Below are positions 44,253-54,515 of a stretch of DNA of 64,000 nucleotides, in pieces. The notes beneath the pieces are model-generated. The model was not told the DNA's origin. It made no database searches and saw only the letters and a program-made list of their open reading frames with translations. A program made the position numbers and the translations under genes. The stretch lies in contig NC_061121.1 of the NCBI RefSeq assembly GCF_002878395.1, forward strand, positions 41,459,815 through 41,523,814. The letters run 5' to 3'. This stretch comes from Capsicum annuum. Taxonomy: Eukaryota; Streptophyta; Magnoliopsida; Solanales; Solanaceae. The first letter of the stretch is position 1; every line of letters begins with the position of its first letter.

Positions 44253-44904
44253 TTCTTTTTCATTTATTTTTTAGGGTTAGGTCTAAAAAGTGGGCTAGGG
44301 TTGTGGGGTCATGGGTTCCTTTAACATTTTTAAAACTTGGGGAAAAAATACAACTTTTTTAAAACTACAATATGGTCCCTTTTTATATTTTTCAATTTTA
44401 AAAAAAATTATTAACACCATTTAATATTTTCAACTACATATTTCTCTCTCCTCAAACTCTTCCTTCTCCCAATTTTGGTTTCTATTTTTTCGTAAAAAAC
44501 AATTCAGCTTATTCTTGCTTCTTTAGGCGAATTTTTTAAATTTCTCTTGCTTAGGTAAGTGTAATTATCTTCCCCAATCAGTTCTAGAACCATTTTAGTA
44601 ATTTTTTCGATGACTCTTTGTGTTGAGATGTTTCGATCTTGACAAAAATTACACTGTTCTTTATTGAATTAGTCGAAATTTGAGTATTTTTAATAAACAT
44701 TGTCGATTTCGCATGTTTAATCGGGTTTTGCTTTGGATAATGATTAGAAATTTTTTAAATTTTTATAGTTATATTACGTTTGATTTTGTATTTTCTGTAC
44801 TGAATTGAACCCATTTTAATGGTGTTCTTGTTGTTGTGAATTGCACTGCCAAAGTTGAAACTTGAATTGCATATTTGATGTGAGGCGTTTTTTCATTTTT
44901 CTTA

Positions 44905-45003
44905 ATAGACCAGTGGTCGATAGAGCGACCACTACATATTTGTTTTTGCTGTATTTGTTTATTTTTTTAATAGACCAGTGGTCGATAAATCAACCACTAC
45001 AAA
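44905..45003 (+). repeat. Duplicated small hairpin upstream of the DUF1985 gene
   Basis: AGTGGTCGATAGAGCGACCACT (8-bp perfect stem AGTGGTCG/CGACCACT) near 44911. A second copy, AGTGGTCGATAAATCAACCACT with one stem mismatch, lies about 68 bases later. Both are preceded by TTAATAGACC and followed by ACA. They lie within 130 bases upstream of the ATG at 45028. Confidence 0.75.
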
Positions 45004-45027
45004 TTCATTTTTCGCTGTAGATCATAA

Positions 45028-47387
45028 ATGGTGAAAAGAGTTCATAGAGCGGTTAAAAGGCTTGTTTCCACTGCTTCTACCAGCAGGAAGTGAAAATTCA
45101 AAGAAATTTTAAAAACTTCCAAGTCAAAAAAATCCATAGTCGATGAATCGAAGTCAAAAACCGAATCAAGAATCCTTGCCGATATTTCCAAATATGACGA
45201 AAGTCGTGCACACAAGAGTGGGGATGCTGAGGATAGCGAAGTTAAAAGCAAGGGGGAAAGCGAAGAAGAAAGTGAAAGTGATAGTGGAGACGATGACGAT
45301 AAGAGAGATAGCAAAGACGAGGAGGGGGATCCCTTATCCTTGCCAATTTGTGTGAGAGATATCTCTATTGAGTCGTACGGACTAATAACCTAGATGAATG
45401 ATCTTGGCTCTTTTTCTGCAAAGATTTTTGTAAGAGCAAGAATGGCGGTGTATCGAGATTTTAGACGGGTTCTTGTTGAACAAAAGTTGTATTATGATTT
45501 TAAGAAGACATGTTTCAGACACTTGACGCATATTTCAAAACATTTTAAGTTTAATGGACAAATGGTTCATTATATATTGCTGCGACATATAAAAAATAAA
45601 AAAAAACTACATGAAATTTGATTTTGTGTGAACAATAAACCAGTTTGTTCCGACTTAAAGGAATTTACTTTGATTATAGGGATGAATTATTCAGCATATT
45701 CCCGTGAATCCAAAATGAATAAAGTCCTCCAAAATGGAGAAAGTTTTTATTTTAAGGTGACGAAGAACAAGAGCATTACTGCTGCAAAGTTGATCAGCCT
45801 AATGAAAGGTAATAGGCTGAATAATCAACAAAAGTTGAAGCGTGCTTTGATTTGGTTTGTGCACGCGATGTTGTTAGCAAAGGACCTGTCAAAGAAGGTG
45901 GATTCAGACCACATCAAGATGGCAGATTATTTAGAATTCTTCGGGGGGTATCCATGGGAAAAAGAGTTCTTTGAGCTGACCTTGAGCTATCTAAAAAAGA
46001 AGACTGATCTGACCAAGCAGAAAGAAGATTTTGTCAAGAGAAATAATGCATCATACGCGTTATTTGCCTTTTCCTGGGCATTTTTGGTACTTATAATCAA
46101 CCAGCCTATTGATTTATTATAGACCCCAAAATATTTATGCAGTAATACATAGACACTGTAGACTTACTTATGCTTCTATTGATTACAGGTTTGGATATAT
46201 GAGACCTTTCCTCATCTAGGAAGGTACGCCGGTAAGTTGTTGAATTCTCCCTGCCCATTCCCCGTCTTCTTCGATGGCACATGTCGAAGTGCGACAACAT
46301 AATGTAAGGCGACCCATTTAAGTACAAAGAAAATAGCACAAAGGTAAAATTATAATTATTATGATATGATACTAATATTATTATATTAGCAAATGTTTTG
46401 TAATTTATTTTTATTTTTGTATAGATTGTGCACCCGTACCTTACCCCTATTGTCCATGAGATAGAGCAGAGATACATGAAAACTTTTAAGACATACACGA
46501 ACAAAGTTATAGATACGTCCATCGATGTGTTAAAGGCGCAGCTAAAAGGCGTGACTGTCCTAACTTAATCAGCGGAGGTCATAGAGGAAGACGAAGATTT
46601 GGGTGGCCATCATTATGTTCCAAGGACACCATAAGCTTGTGATCATACTGGTTCAAGTGGACTCAAAACTTCACCAGATGCTTCTAATAATGATGACCTG
46701 CGCGAGCGCGTTGCCTTTCTCAAGAAAAGTCTATTGGATATTGCTTCTTTTGTTAGAGATGAGAGATTGAGGAGAATCGAAAAAAATAAGAAGAAGCAAC
46801 AAGAAGAAGGTAAATTAATTTATTTTTTGCTTTTCGAATTTAATTTTGTTGCATATGTTTAGTAATCCTTTCAAAATAATACAGTGCACCTCGATAGCTC
46901 TCCCCTTAGTCAGCATTAAGTAAACCTCGAAGAACTTACAGTCGTAGTGACGGAATGGCTGCAGCAGATGAAAAAGGTAAAGAAGAGAAGAAAGAAGAAG
47001 AAACGGAAGAGGAGAATGTAGCAGAAGAAGAAGAAGAAGAAGACGAAGAAGAAGAAGAAGGAAGAGGAGGAGGAGAAGGAGGAAGAGCAGGAGGAGGAGG
47101 AGGAGAAGAGAAGATGAAAGCTGAAGCAAAAGAAGAAAATGAGGGGAAAACAAAAGAAGATGGTAAAAAAAAATCAGAAGAAGAAGAAGACAAAAAATGA
47201 GAAGGCAGTTGAAGAAGAATTAGTGGTCGAATGGGAGGTTGAAAACATTGAAGAAGAGAAAAAATTATCAGAAGAAGAAGAGAAAGAAAATGAGAAGAAA
47301 CAAGTTGAAAAAGAGGAGAAAAAACATGAAGAAAAAGAAGTAGATATGATGGGTATCATTGCGGAACTCAATCAAGAAAATAAGTAG
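45028..47387 (+). pseudogene. DUF1985-containing MULE passenger gene (four exons, broken)
   Basis: ATG 45028 begins MVKRVHRAVKRLVSTASTS. The frame runs without a shift to 46086 through an acidic region (EEESESDSGDDDDK) and the DUF1985 domain: FVRARMAVYRDFRRVL, SKHFKFNGQMVHYIL, FCVNNKPVCSDLKEFTLIIG, ESFYFKVTKNKSITAAKLI, KMADYLEFFGGYPWEKEFF, ASYALFAFSWAFL. Stops lie at about 45091, 45391-45393 and 45619-45621. Intron 1 is 46087-46188 (GT-AG), joining to VWIYETFPHLGRYAGK; exon 2 has a frameshift and stop. Intron 2 is 46344-46424. Exon 3 (46425-46809) has IVHPYLTPIVHEIEQRY. Exon 4 (46885-47387) is E/K-rich with GAA repeats. No Ulp1 domain follows. Function of DUF1985 unknown. Confidence 0.82.
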
Positions 47388-47432
47388 TTTTGTGGATTTG
47401 GAACAAATAATTTTCTTAATGATTTATTTTTT

Positions 47433-47530
47433 TTAGTGATTTGTTCTTTATGGATAAATTGAATTACATATATTTCACATGTTTATTTAGTGATTTTTTA
47501 TTTATGGATAATTGAATTACATATATTTGA
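47433..47530 (+). repeat. 44-bp direct duplication downstream of the DUF1985 gene
   Basis: TTAGTGATTTGTTCTTTATG...ACATATATTTCAC (47433-47476) recurs with small changes at 47487-47530. It could be a 3' UTR duplication; no coding content. Confidence 0.75.
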
Positions 47531-47884
47531 TATGTCAATGATGGCATTTACTGATGAAATAATATTCAGTTATTCCATTGTCTTGTTAGATTAAACAGTT
47601 GGCTACATGGTGTTACCAGTTCAGCTATTGTCCTAATTTATAGTGGTTGATTGGAAACATAATAGAAGTTGTTATCTATAATTTATAGACTTAACATACT
47701 ATCGATTGAGTAATTCATACATTTACTTGCCTTAAATATCATGGTTTACAGAGGTCGATGATAAAAGACGTAGATATAATTCTCTATTAATTATAGATTA
47801 CACCCAGGATTGATTTGAGAAACCTTACGTCTATTTATTCAATTTCCTATATCCCTATTACACGTTTTTAGAAAGCCAACAACA

Positions 47885-48306
47885 ATAAAAAATCATACAA
47901 TAAATTTTTTAGGCCTTTCTCATTTTCTTCGGTCAAAATCAGCCTTTGCTTTACTTGATCCCTCTCCATTTTGACTTCTTTTAGCGATCCTTTCAAGTAA
48001 TCTCTTTGCTCTTTGGCTTCTTTAGCAATGTCATGAGTAGATCTCTATTTTCTTTGGATTTTCGAAACCTTTGGAGTATATGAAATTTGGAAGTACCTAA
48101 AAAATTTGATGTCGATGGGTTGCTCGTCGGTGAGTCTTCGTCAAGCTACTTAAAAAAAGAGCATCCGCCATTATCCTTTCCAACCGCAAGTTAAAATTTT
48201 TTTGACCTGGATTCCAATCGGTACGTGACGTCCTAAAAACAGCTGGATTGTCACAATGACATATGTAGGACACTTTTGCATTTGATTTTTGGGATGCTTG
48301 AGACAT
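47885..48306 (-). pseudogene. GRF-type zinc-finger protein (At4g04775-like), broken passenger gene
   Basis: ATG at 48304-48306 gives MSQASQKSNAKVSYICHCDN. The GRF zinc finger then follows: CHC, PAVFRTSRTDWNPGQK, a frameshift, then GKDNGGCSFFK and LDEDSPTSNPS. A coiled-coil segment (LKGSLKEVKMERDQVKQRL, EENEKGLKNL) and a hydrophobic end complete the usual plan of small plant GRF/coiled-coil proteins. The expected third zinc ligand (NPGRRF.GC) is lost at the frameshift. GRF fingers bind single-stranded nucleic acid in some proteins (family knowledge); the role here is unknown. A TATA box stands about 60 bases upstream. Whether host-captured or a standard MULE cargo is open. Confidence 0.7.
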
Positions 48307-48365
48307 TGTAGTTGTTAACAAAAATTAAATAAAAAAATGAGAGTGTTAACATAAAAATAGTCTTT

Positions 48366-48373
48366 CTTTTATA
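48366..48373 (-). promoter_or_regulatory. TATA box of the GRF gene
   Basis: TATAAAAG on the minus strand, about 60 bases upstream of the ATG at 48306, a normal plant promoter spacing. Confidence 0.5.
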
Positions 48374-48587
48374 GAAGAAAAAGTGATATATTACCGTTGG
48401 GTGTTGATTTGACGTGTACTTTATTACCGTTGTAAAAATCTGGCATTTTGATTTTTTTTACTGTTGTCTTGTTTCATTGACCATATTTATAATCGATGGC
48501 TTTTCAGGCTTTTGATAGATGATTCACCGAATAGATATACAGTCTAGCATATACTAAGAGCTAATTCCTTAATAACCTCACTAGACG

Positions 48588-49003
48588 ATACGGCATATTC
48601 ATAGACCATAACTAGTATGGGGTCAATAAAATAATAAATAATTGAATTTTATGCAATTAAAGAAGCTTGAACAAGTCATGTAATCGTATGAGAGTTCACG
48701 TAAATTGGATAAGGCGATCAATGATGTGTGAGGATGGGTAGCGGATGAACAACAAACATGCATGGGACAATGTTTATCCAAAGCACAAGTATGTTGTGAG
48801 GAAATTCATTTGTTCAACCTCAACTCATCACCTCACACCTTGTTTCACCCCTTTCAATTTATATAGACCCTCATATGATCAAATGACTTGTTTAGGCTCA
48901 TTCGATTGCATAAAATACAATTACTTATTATTTTATTAATTAATTAATCCTTTTCAAAATATGTCCTAGTTATGTCTATGAATAAATATTATAGTCTAGT
49001 TAT
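48588..49003. mobile_element. Foldback/MITE-like palindromic element 1
   Basis: Ends are inverted copies: CTAGACGATACGGCATATTC on the left and CTAGACTATAATATTTATTC on the right (reverse complement). The arms of about 170 bases pair through TTGAATTTTATGCAATTA (left) and, inverted, ATCGATTGCATAAAATACAA-like sequence on the right. The short frame 48745-48939 lies within the palindrome and is not a gene. No coding capacity. Confidence 0.7.
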
Positions 49004-49127
49004 TTCTTTATGAAAGTAGTTAATAGCCTACGATAAACTATATAAGGTCGAGTACAAAAATAAGCATAGTCTAGCATAGATTTTGTACAACTTCATTAAT
49101 ACATGCACTAGACTATGACACATATTT

Positions 49128-49520
49128 ATAGACCATGACTAGCACATATTTTGAAAAGGATTATTTACTTAATAAAATAATAAGTAATTGAATTTTATGC
49201 AATCGAATGAGCCTAAACAAGTCATGTGATTGTATCAGGGTCCATATAAATTGAAAGTGGTGAAACAATATGTGAGGTGATGAGTTGTGATTGAACAACC
49301 AACATCCTTAGGGCAATGTTCACCAAAGCACAAGTATGTTGTGAGGAATTCATTTGTTCATCCACTACCCATTCTTACACATCATTGCTCACCTCATCCA
49401 ATTTATGTGGACTCTCATACTACCACATGACTTGTTCAAACTCCTTTAATTACATAAAATCTAATTATTTATTAATTTTCTAATTAATTATTTTTTATTT
49501 TTTTCAAATATGCTACTAAG
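49128..49520. mobile_element. Foldback/MITE-like palindromic element 2
   Basis: Related to the element at 48588-49003: starts CTAGACTATGACACATATTT, has the same arm sequence (TTGAATTTTATGCAATCG) and shares the centre CAAAGCACAAGTATGTTGTG with it. Its right end is more decayed. The pair lies in close tandem, 125 bases apart. Confidence 0.68.
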
Positions 49521-50086
49521 GGCAATAAACCAATACTGTATATTATTGACAAGACTTACAGTCTATGAAATTTACTGAACACAATCGATTGACCCGTATT
49601 ATTTAAAGCATCGATTATATATTTTTTCGAGCATAGATATTGAGACCAGTATCGAATAAACCCCATCGACTCTACAATTAATTTTATATAAATTAATATA
49701 ATCGTGGATAGACTAGATTAGTTTTTCATTAACGTATATGAATTAATTTGATGTCTGACAATTGTCCCGTTTATCTTTTGCCTTGATCTCATGTAAAAAT
49801 TCTAAAAAGAAAAAAAATATAAAATTACAGTGGCAAAAATTCAGGAAACAAGAATTAAACCAGAAACAAAAATTAAACAAGCATTAATTTCACATCTCAC
49901 AACCGTTTGATTCATCTTCTAACATCAGAAATTATAAAAAATTAAACCAGAACAAAATTGCAAAATTTAAATTTACACGAATGTAGGCAAAAAAACATAT
50001 TTCATTGATAATTCTTTGTAATGATGGTGCAGAACCTTATTTACACCAAAAACAAAGCAAATTGAAGAAGCTTTCATCTAACATTC
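49521..50086. other. MULE internal spacer, no gene seen
   Basis: AT-rich; nothing recognised. Its right part would be the 3' flank of the minus-strand ORF at 50087-50371. Confidence 0.5.
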
Positions 50087-50371
50087 CTAACCATGAAAGC
50101 TTCTCCTTGCAACGAACTTAAAATTAAAAAAAAAACAGAAATAAAAAAACTTAAAACTAAGGGGATGGTGGGGGGTGATCATCTCCTCCGACTCCATGTT
50201 GAGCTGCTCCATAATCGCCCGTAAACAATGGGCAGTCCATCGGAGTTTCCAGTGGACATGATCCCGGTCTTGCCCCAGTCTATAGAAGAGGCGATTGAAG
50301 TTGTTACGGAGGAGGAGAAGGTCGTAGTTACGATTGATCCTCTTTCTGGGTCTCAAAGAAATGTCTAGCAT
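50087..50371 (-). CDS. Unknown 94-aa ORF inside the MULE
   Basis: Minus-strand frame beginning MLDISLRPRKRINRNYDLLL, with an arginine-rich N-terminal half, FNRLFYRLGQDRDHVHWKLR and HCLRAIMEQLNMESEEM, then a phenylalanine-rich tail that may be read past the true end. No family recognised. In favour of a gene: amino-acid composition is not low-complexity in residues 1-70, and a TATA box stands about 65 bases upstream of the ATG. Against: no homologue known to me. It could be a captured host exon or a third standard cargo gene of this MULE family. Confidence 0.45.
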   Translation of the reverse strand: MLDISLRPRKRINRNYDLLLLRNNFNRLFYRLGQDRDHVHWKLRWTAHCLRAIMEQLNMESEEMITPHHPLSFKFFYFCFFFNFKFVARRSFHG

Positions 50372-50432
50372 CTTGTCAATTTAATTTAATTTTGAGGTGA
50401 TGAAGATGAATTTTGGGTGCAATAGATGGGTG

Positions 50433-50442
50433 TTTATATAAA
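50433..50442 (-). promoter_or_regulatory. TATA box upstream of the 94-aa ORF
   Basis: TTTATATAAA, about 65 bases upstream of the ATG at 50371 on the minus strand. Confidence 0.5.
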
Positions 50443-50833
50443 CCAAAATAGAACCCTTTGATCTTCCCGCCCCTTTCGTTGGTAGACGTGTGAATGGTAA
50501 AAATTGAAGAGAGGTAGCGTATACCCAATCGATGTAATGTGTGATTGGACGTGCAACATCTTTTCTAAGGTGTAATAAGTGCTCAACTGTTCACATCTAT
50601 TCCTTTGAATATTTAGGGTTTTTAATAGACTGTAAATTAGATTGATAATATACCATGTGTTAAATAAAGAATAAAAGAAATAGAATGGACACACAATATA
50701 TGCAATACTTTAAAAAGGTTGATAAAATATGAAGAGGTAAGTCGATAAATCTGGCATTAATCAGACAACTGAAGGTTTGTCAAAATACATACAATGCCAT
50801 GACTTACAAAAACACAAATTCATACAAGACTAA
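50443..50833. other. Spacer between the two minus-strand MULE genes
   Basis: No gene. It should contain the 3' flank of the transposase gene; nothing else was recognised. Confidence 0.4.
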
Positions 50834-53040
50834 CTATGATTTTTTGTTGTTACAAGTGGTTCTTTTGTGCCCGGATCTCTTGCACAATGAACACTTGTTC
50901 CTCCTCTTTGAATTGAAAGTCTCACCCACGCCCTTAATGTATTTTCTTTTCTTCCTTTCGAGCTTGGTGACACGAGATGTGGAATAATATTCATGTCTAG
51001 CAATTCTTGCGTGCTATTCGGACTCTAAAGGGACAACATTAATTGATTCTGAATATCAAGGATGTACTTTTACACTTTAGACAGGGGCGAAGAGTAATCA
51101 TAGACTCTCAAACCATAATATTCACCGTGCTTCGATTGCAAAGCACCCATCGCATGTTCATATGGTATTTTTACCAGGTCAAACTTCCTACAAGAACACG
51201 ACCTTTCCAGTAGGTCGACTTTGACTGTACAGCCACTTCTGAACACAGTGTATTGCCTTTCGTCCCCACTTATGTTCTCCACATAGAAGGAGTCGCCCTC
51301 GCTCATATTGTCTCTTAAGATTTTCTTAGCGGTGGGAACAAATTTGTTATCCTTACATTTGAGGATATAGGCACGCCTCTCCCTGAATATTTCACCAAAC
51401 CTCTTGGCAATCGAATTGAATATGGATGCCATGGGGTACTCCCTTTTGTTAATTAACATAGTATTCACCGACTTGGCAATATTTGTGGTCATCACATCAA
51501 ACCTGTTGTTGGGGAAATATGCCCTGCTCCATTTTTCAAAACCAAGCTCATGCTTAAGGAAAAAGGCTGCCTTGGGATAGTAGTTTGTGAATTCCACAAA
51601 ATGGTCGCTAAACTCCTCAAGAGAATATGCCTTTACCGCGTTGTAGAATAGATAGAGGTGTTCTCTGCAGTGGTGATTTACCTAGAGATTTTCACCTAGG
51701 TGCCTCATGCAGTACCCGTGATGAGCATGGTTGTACGCCTTCGTGATGCCATTGGCGATGGTCTTGTGCCTATTAGATATAAAGTACAAATCTGGTCTAT
51801 CAACTATAATAGACTTCAGCTTCTCAAAGAAGAACATCCAAGATGCATCGTTTTCCTTCTCAACGATGCAAAGGGCAATGGGATAAATATGGTTCTCCGT
51901 ATCCTGTGCAACCACGCTTAGCAGCACGTCCTCATACTTTCCATATAAATGTGTGTCTTGATCGCAATAACCTTCCTCATGTGGGGCAATCCCCTAATTC
52001 AAGGGCCCAATGATAAAAAGTAGTACATAAACCTACAATCAACCTTGTTCACCATGATAGAATAGGTAGTGACAACATTAAAAGCGTCAATCATGTATGA
52101 AAAAATGGGCAGGTAGGAATACCCATGCTCCGCTGTCCCTCAAACCATTTCCTTGGCAATCACACCCTCTAGCCAACATTTCCAATAGCTTGGTCTACTT
52201 TTTAAGTTCTTGAAAATAATTCTCCAAATCTCGCTAGTGTCTGGACCCTTTCCTTCATGATACATGTTCACATACAGTGATGCAATGACTTTAAATGAGA
52301 TTTTCCTATGGCAACGGGTAATGTATTTAATGCCGCAATTGTGATCGACAACGTATTTATAGATGATGAATCTATCCGTGCATTCATACTTCTTCATCGG
52401 CAACATCCACCCGCATCTAGGACAAACATATTTCACCTTGAGAAATTTGTTGCAGCTCTTCAACGTAGCATAATCAAAAGAATTTCTCACAGCTGCTACG
52501 TCCAACAATAATTTTAGCTCCTTTTTACTGCTAAATATTTGATTTGCCTAAAAAGTAGTTATGTCGGAGAAGGTGTGGTTGGTTTGTGCTCCCAATTCTC
52601 ACTCTTCTCCCTCTTTTTTAGACAAAATTGGAACTTTCAATTCCATTGAATCATCTTCCGAATCCATTGCATTAGCATCCAAACTCTCATCTTCAAATGA
52701 ATTATCTTCGTTGATTGTTGGTTGTGGTGGTGGGGTTGTCGGAGACCCCGAAACAATATTTATTCTCAATAATGGCCTAGAGCCATCGGTAGCGACATCC
52801 AACATGTATAATGACACATGTCAATCATTATTTATGAATGTGGGATATATTTTACCGAGCCCATTCATTACATAGCTAATCATAATGTTCTTTGGCTCAC
52901 ATTCTAACTCTACGCTCTCAATTATGCTTCGAACTATGTCGTCGTACGATCTATTGTGACGCAGCAGGATGGGCACTGTCTTCTTTGTAGATGATTTCCT
53001 CCTCCAACAGTTGGGACCCTCCTCGCACCACCCATATAAT
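50834..53040 (-). pseudogene. mudrA-like: MuDR-type MULE transposase (broken)
   Basis: From the N-terminus (about 53040): NCWRRKSSTKKTVPILLRHN, SYDDIVRSIIESVELE and SYVMNGLGKIYPTFINND, then a stop. Next come a DED-rich linker, NSFDYATLKSCNKFLKVKYV with CPRCGWMLPMKKYECTDRF (Mut-type DNA-binding domain, 52508-52140), then the MULE core. The core has SVVAQDTENHIYPIALCIVE, DASWMFFFEKLKSIIVDRPD, HHGYCMRHLGENL, GFEKWSRAYFPNNRFDVMTT, the SWIM finger CSCRKFDLVKIPYEHAMGA with its third ligand Cys changed to Tyr, and a zinc knuckle CSLCKRSGHKRTTC ending at TAG 50834-50836. Catalytic sites are damaged: the IDGTH block is lost to a frameshift near 51950, SDRH is SNRH, and VESLN is AKSVN. A possible start ATG is at 53073. 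Confidence 0.88.
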
Positions 53041-53650
53041 TACCACCAATGACAACTACTCAGCTACTGCCATAATAGAACACACAAATCAATAATAGAT
53101 CAAGGTTTAGGTCTATAGATGGTCGATGACTGGTTGATCACTGGTATTAATACGTCTGTACAAAGATGCAAATCAACTAATTTTTGATATAATCATTGCC
53201 CTCCTAGCTCTGGGATGGAAAAATGTATGTGTAGGAATTCTAAACTACTAAAATATATCTAATGATGAGGTATTGAGCGGATTTGGAAAGCTTTTTGAGC
53301 TAGTAGAAATAGTAAAAAAAAAATTAGATTTTTTTTCAAAAAGGATGGAACAACAATGAAGGCAAGATGAAGAATGGAGATTTTTAGTTGCAATGAACAA
53401 TTCATCGAAAAAGTGGCCGGAATCGGAAATTATTGGTGAAAAAGGGAGCTCCTATTGGTAGCTTCTTGGATAATTTTCTAAATTAAAATAGAAATTATGA
53501 AAATATGGTGGAAATATAAAAAAAGCAGAAAATATTAAATATTAAATGGATGAGGTGGGGGGACTAAAGTGTAAAGTTTAAAACTTGTGTGGTAGGTTTG
53601 GATGAAAGAATGGATGATGTCATAAATGTGTCTAAACACCGAAATTTTCA

Positions 53651-53708
53651 AGACTTGTGACTAAATGCCAAAACAAGTTTTGAAAGTGTCTAAATGTAAA
53701 ACTATCCT
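53651..53708. repeat. MULE right terminal inverted repeat (clear part)
   Basis: Reverse complement begins AGGATAGTTTTACATTT and shares CACTTTCAAAACTT with the left end; followed by AAGTAAATA (53709-53717). Confidence 0.75.
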
Positions 53709-54515
53709 AAGTAAATAAGTAAGAATACGAAGATTTATCCTAGTTCGGAACACCAATGTGGTGCCTACTTCCAGTCCCCTTGGGTTTAATTAAAAATTCC
53801 TTAGATCTTTTCAAAGTGTAGTCTGAGTACAGCGATAGTAAATAAGTTCTGAAACTTATTTGGATTTTCAGATCTTGTGACACAGCCTCAATCAGTATGA
53901 CTAAGTTGACTCGATCTTATTCTTATGTAACTATTGTAAACTTAAGAAGTACAAAGATTTATTGAGACTAAGATTGAGACACACTGAGATATTCTTTTTG
54001 AAGTTACGTAGATGCTTTGATCTTTAGCCTTCTCTTTTATATTCTCCATCAGCTTCGGCTTCTACACTTCATAATGAAATCCAATAGATTTCTTCTCAAC
54101 CAAGGATTTAAATTAATTCTTTGATTGAGGAATTGCACTGTAAAGTATGCTCATATTAGGTATGTCTGTACGTGGCTTTACAGCCATAAAATATCCATAT
54201 AAGATATGTCCATGTAGAGGATGTGAACTTCTTTTCTTTACTTTTGTCTTGATTGATTTGTTTGCCATATATCTAAAAAGCCAATAATCTTCATAATTGA
54301 TACTCTTCCAATTTTAGTGTCAACCTTCTTGTGAGTAAATGCCTGCTCCCTTTCTCGGATATTCTAGATTGATTCCTTAGGGATCTTTTTTTTATCTTCT
54401 GTATCTTCAGTGTATCCTACAAGATATTTATTTATTTGTTTGTCCTTATTAAAACATATAGTGAGAATATGGAATTAACATCACGGAGTGATAAGTATGA
54501 ATGTGGGAACACCAA
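53709..54515. other. Older repeat into which the MULE inserted
   Basis: No gene. The text around 53735-53790 (CCTAGTTCGGAACACCAATG, then CCTACTTCCAGTCCCCTTGG) resembles a recurrent plant LTR-element sequence. With the left flank (44100-44194) it reads as continuous sequence once the MULE and one duplication are removed. Family not identified. Confidence 0.45.

Larger units (their letters stand above)
44195..53708. mobile_element. Mutator-like element (MULE), 9.5 kb
   Basis: Bounded by the exact 9-bp duplication AAGTAAATA, the length typical for MULEs. The ends are inverted: left GAGACAATTTTGATTCC and right (reverse complement) AGGATAGTTTTACATTT, then both share CACTTTCAAAACTT. Similarity is clear for about 60 bases and weak beyond. 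Cargo in order: DUF1985 gene (+), GRF-zinc-finger gene (-), two foldback elements, an unknown 94-codon ORF (-) and a MuDR-type transposase (-). The empty site reads as one repeat (flanks 44100-44194 and 53718-53800). Transposase damage makes it non-autonomous now. Confidence 0.85.

Noticed and set aside
46815..47193. Long minus frames rich in Leu or Ser (112 and 85 codons)
   Set aside because: They are the antisense of the GAA/GAG-rich E/K exon of the DUF1985 gene.
45028..48000. Ulp1 peptidase domain downstream of DUF1985 in the big MULE
   Set aside because: Looked for the His/Asp/Cys blocks between 46189 and 48000 on the plus strand and found only the acidic tail and spacer.
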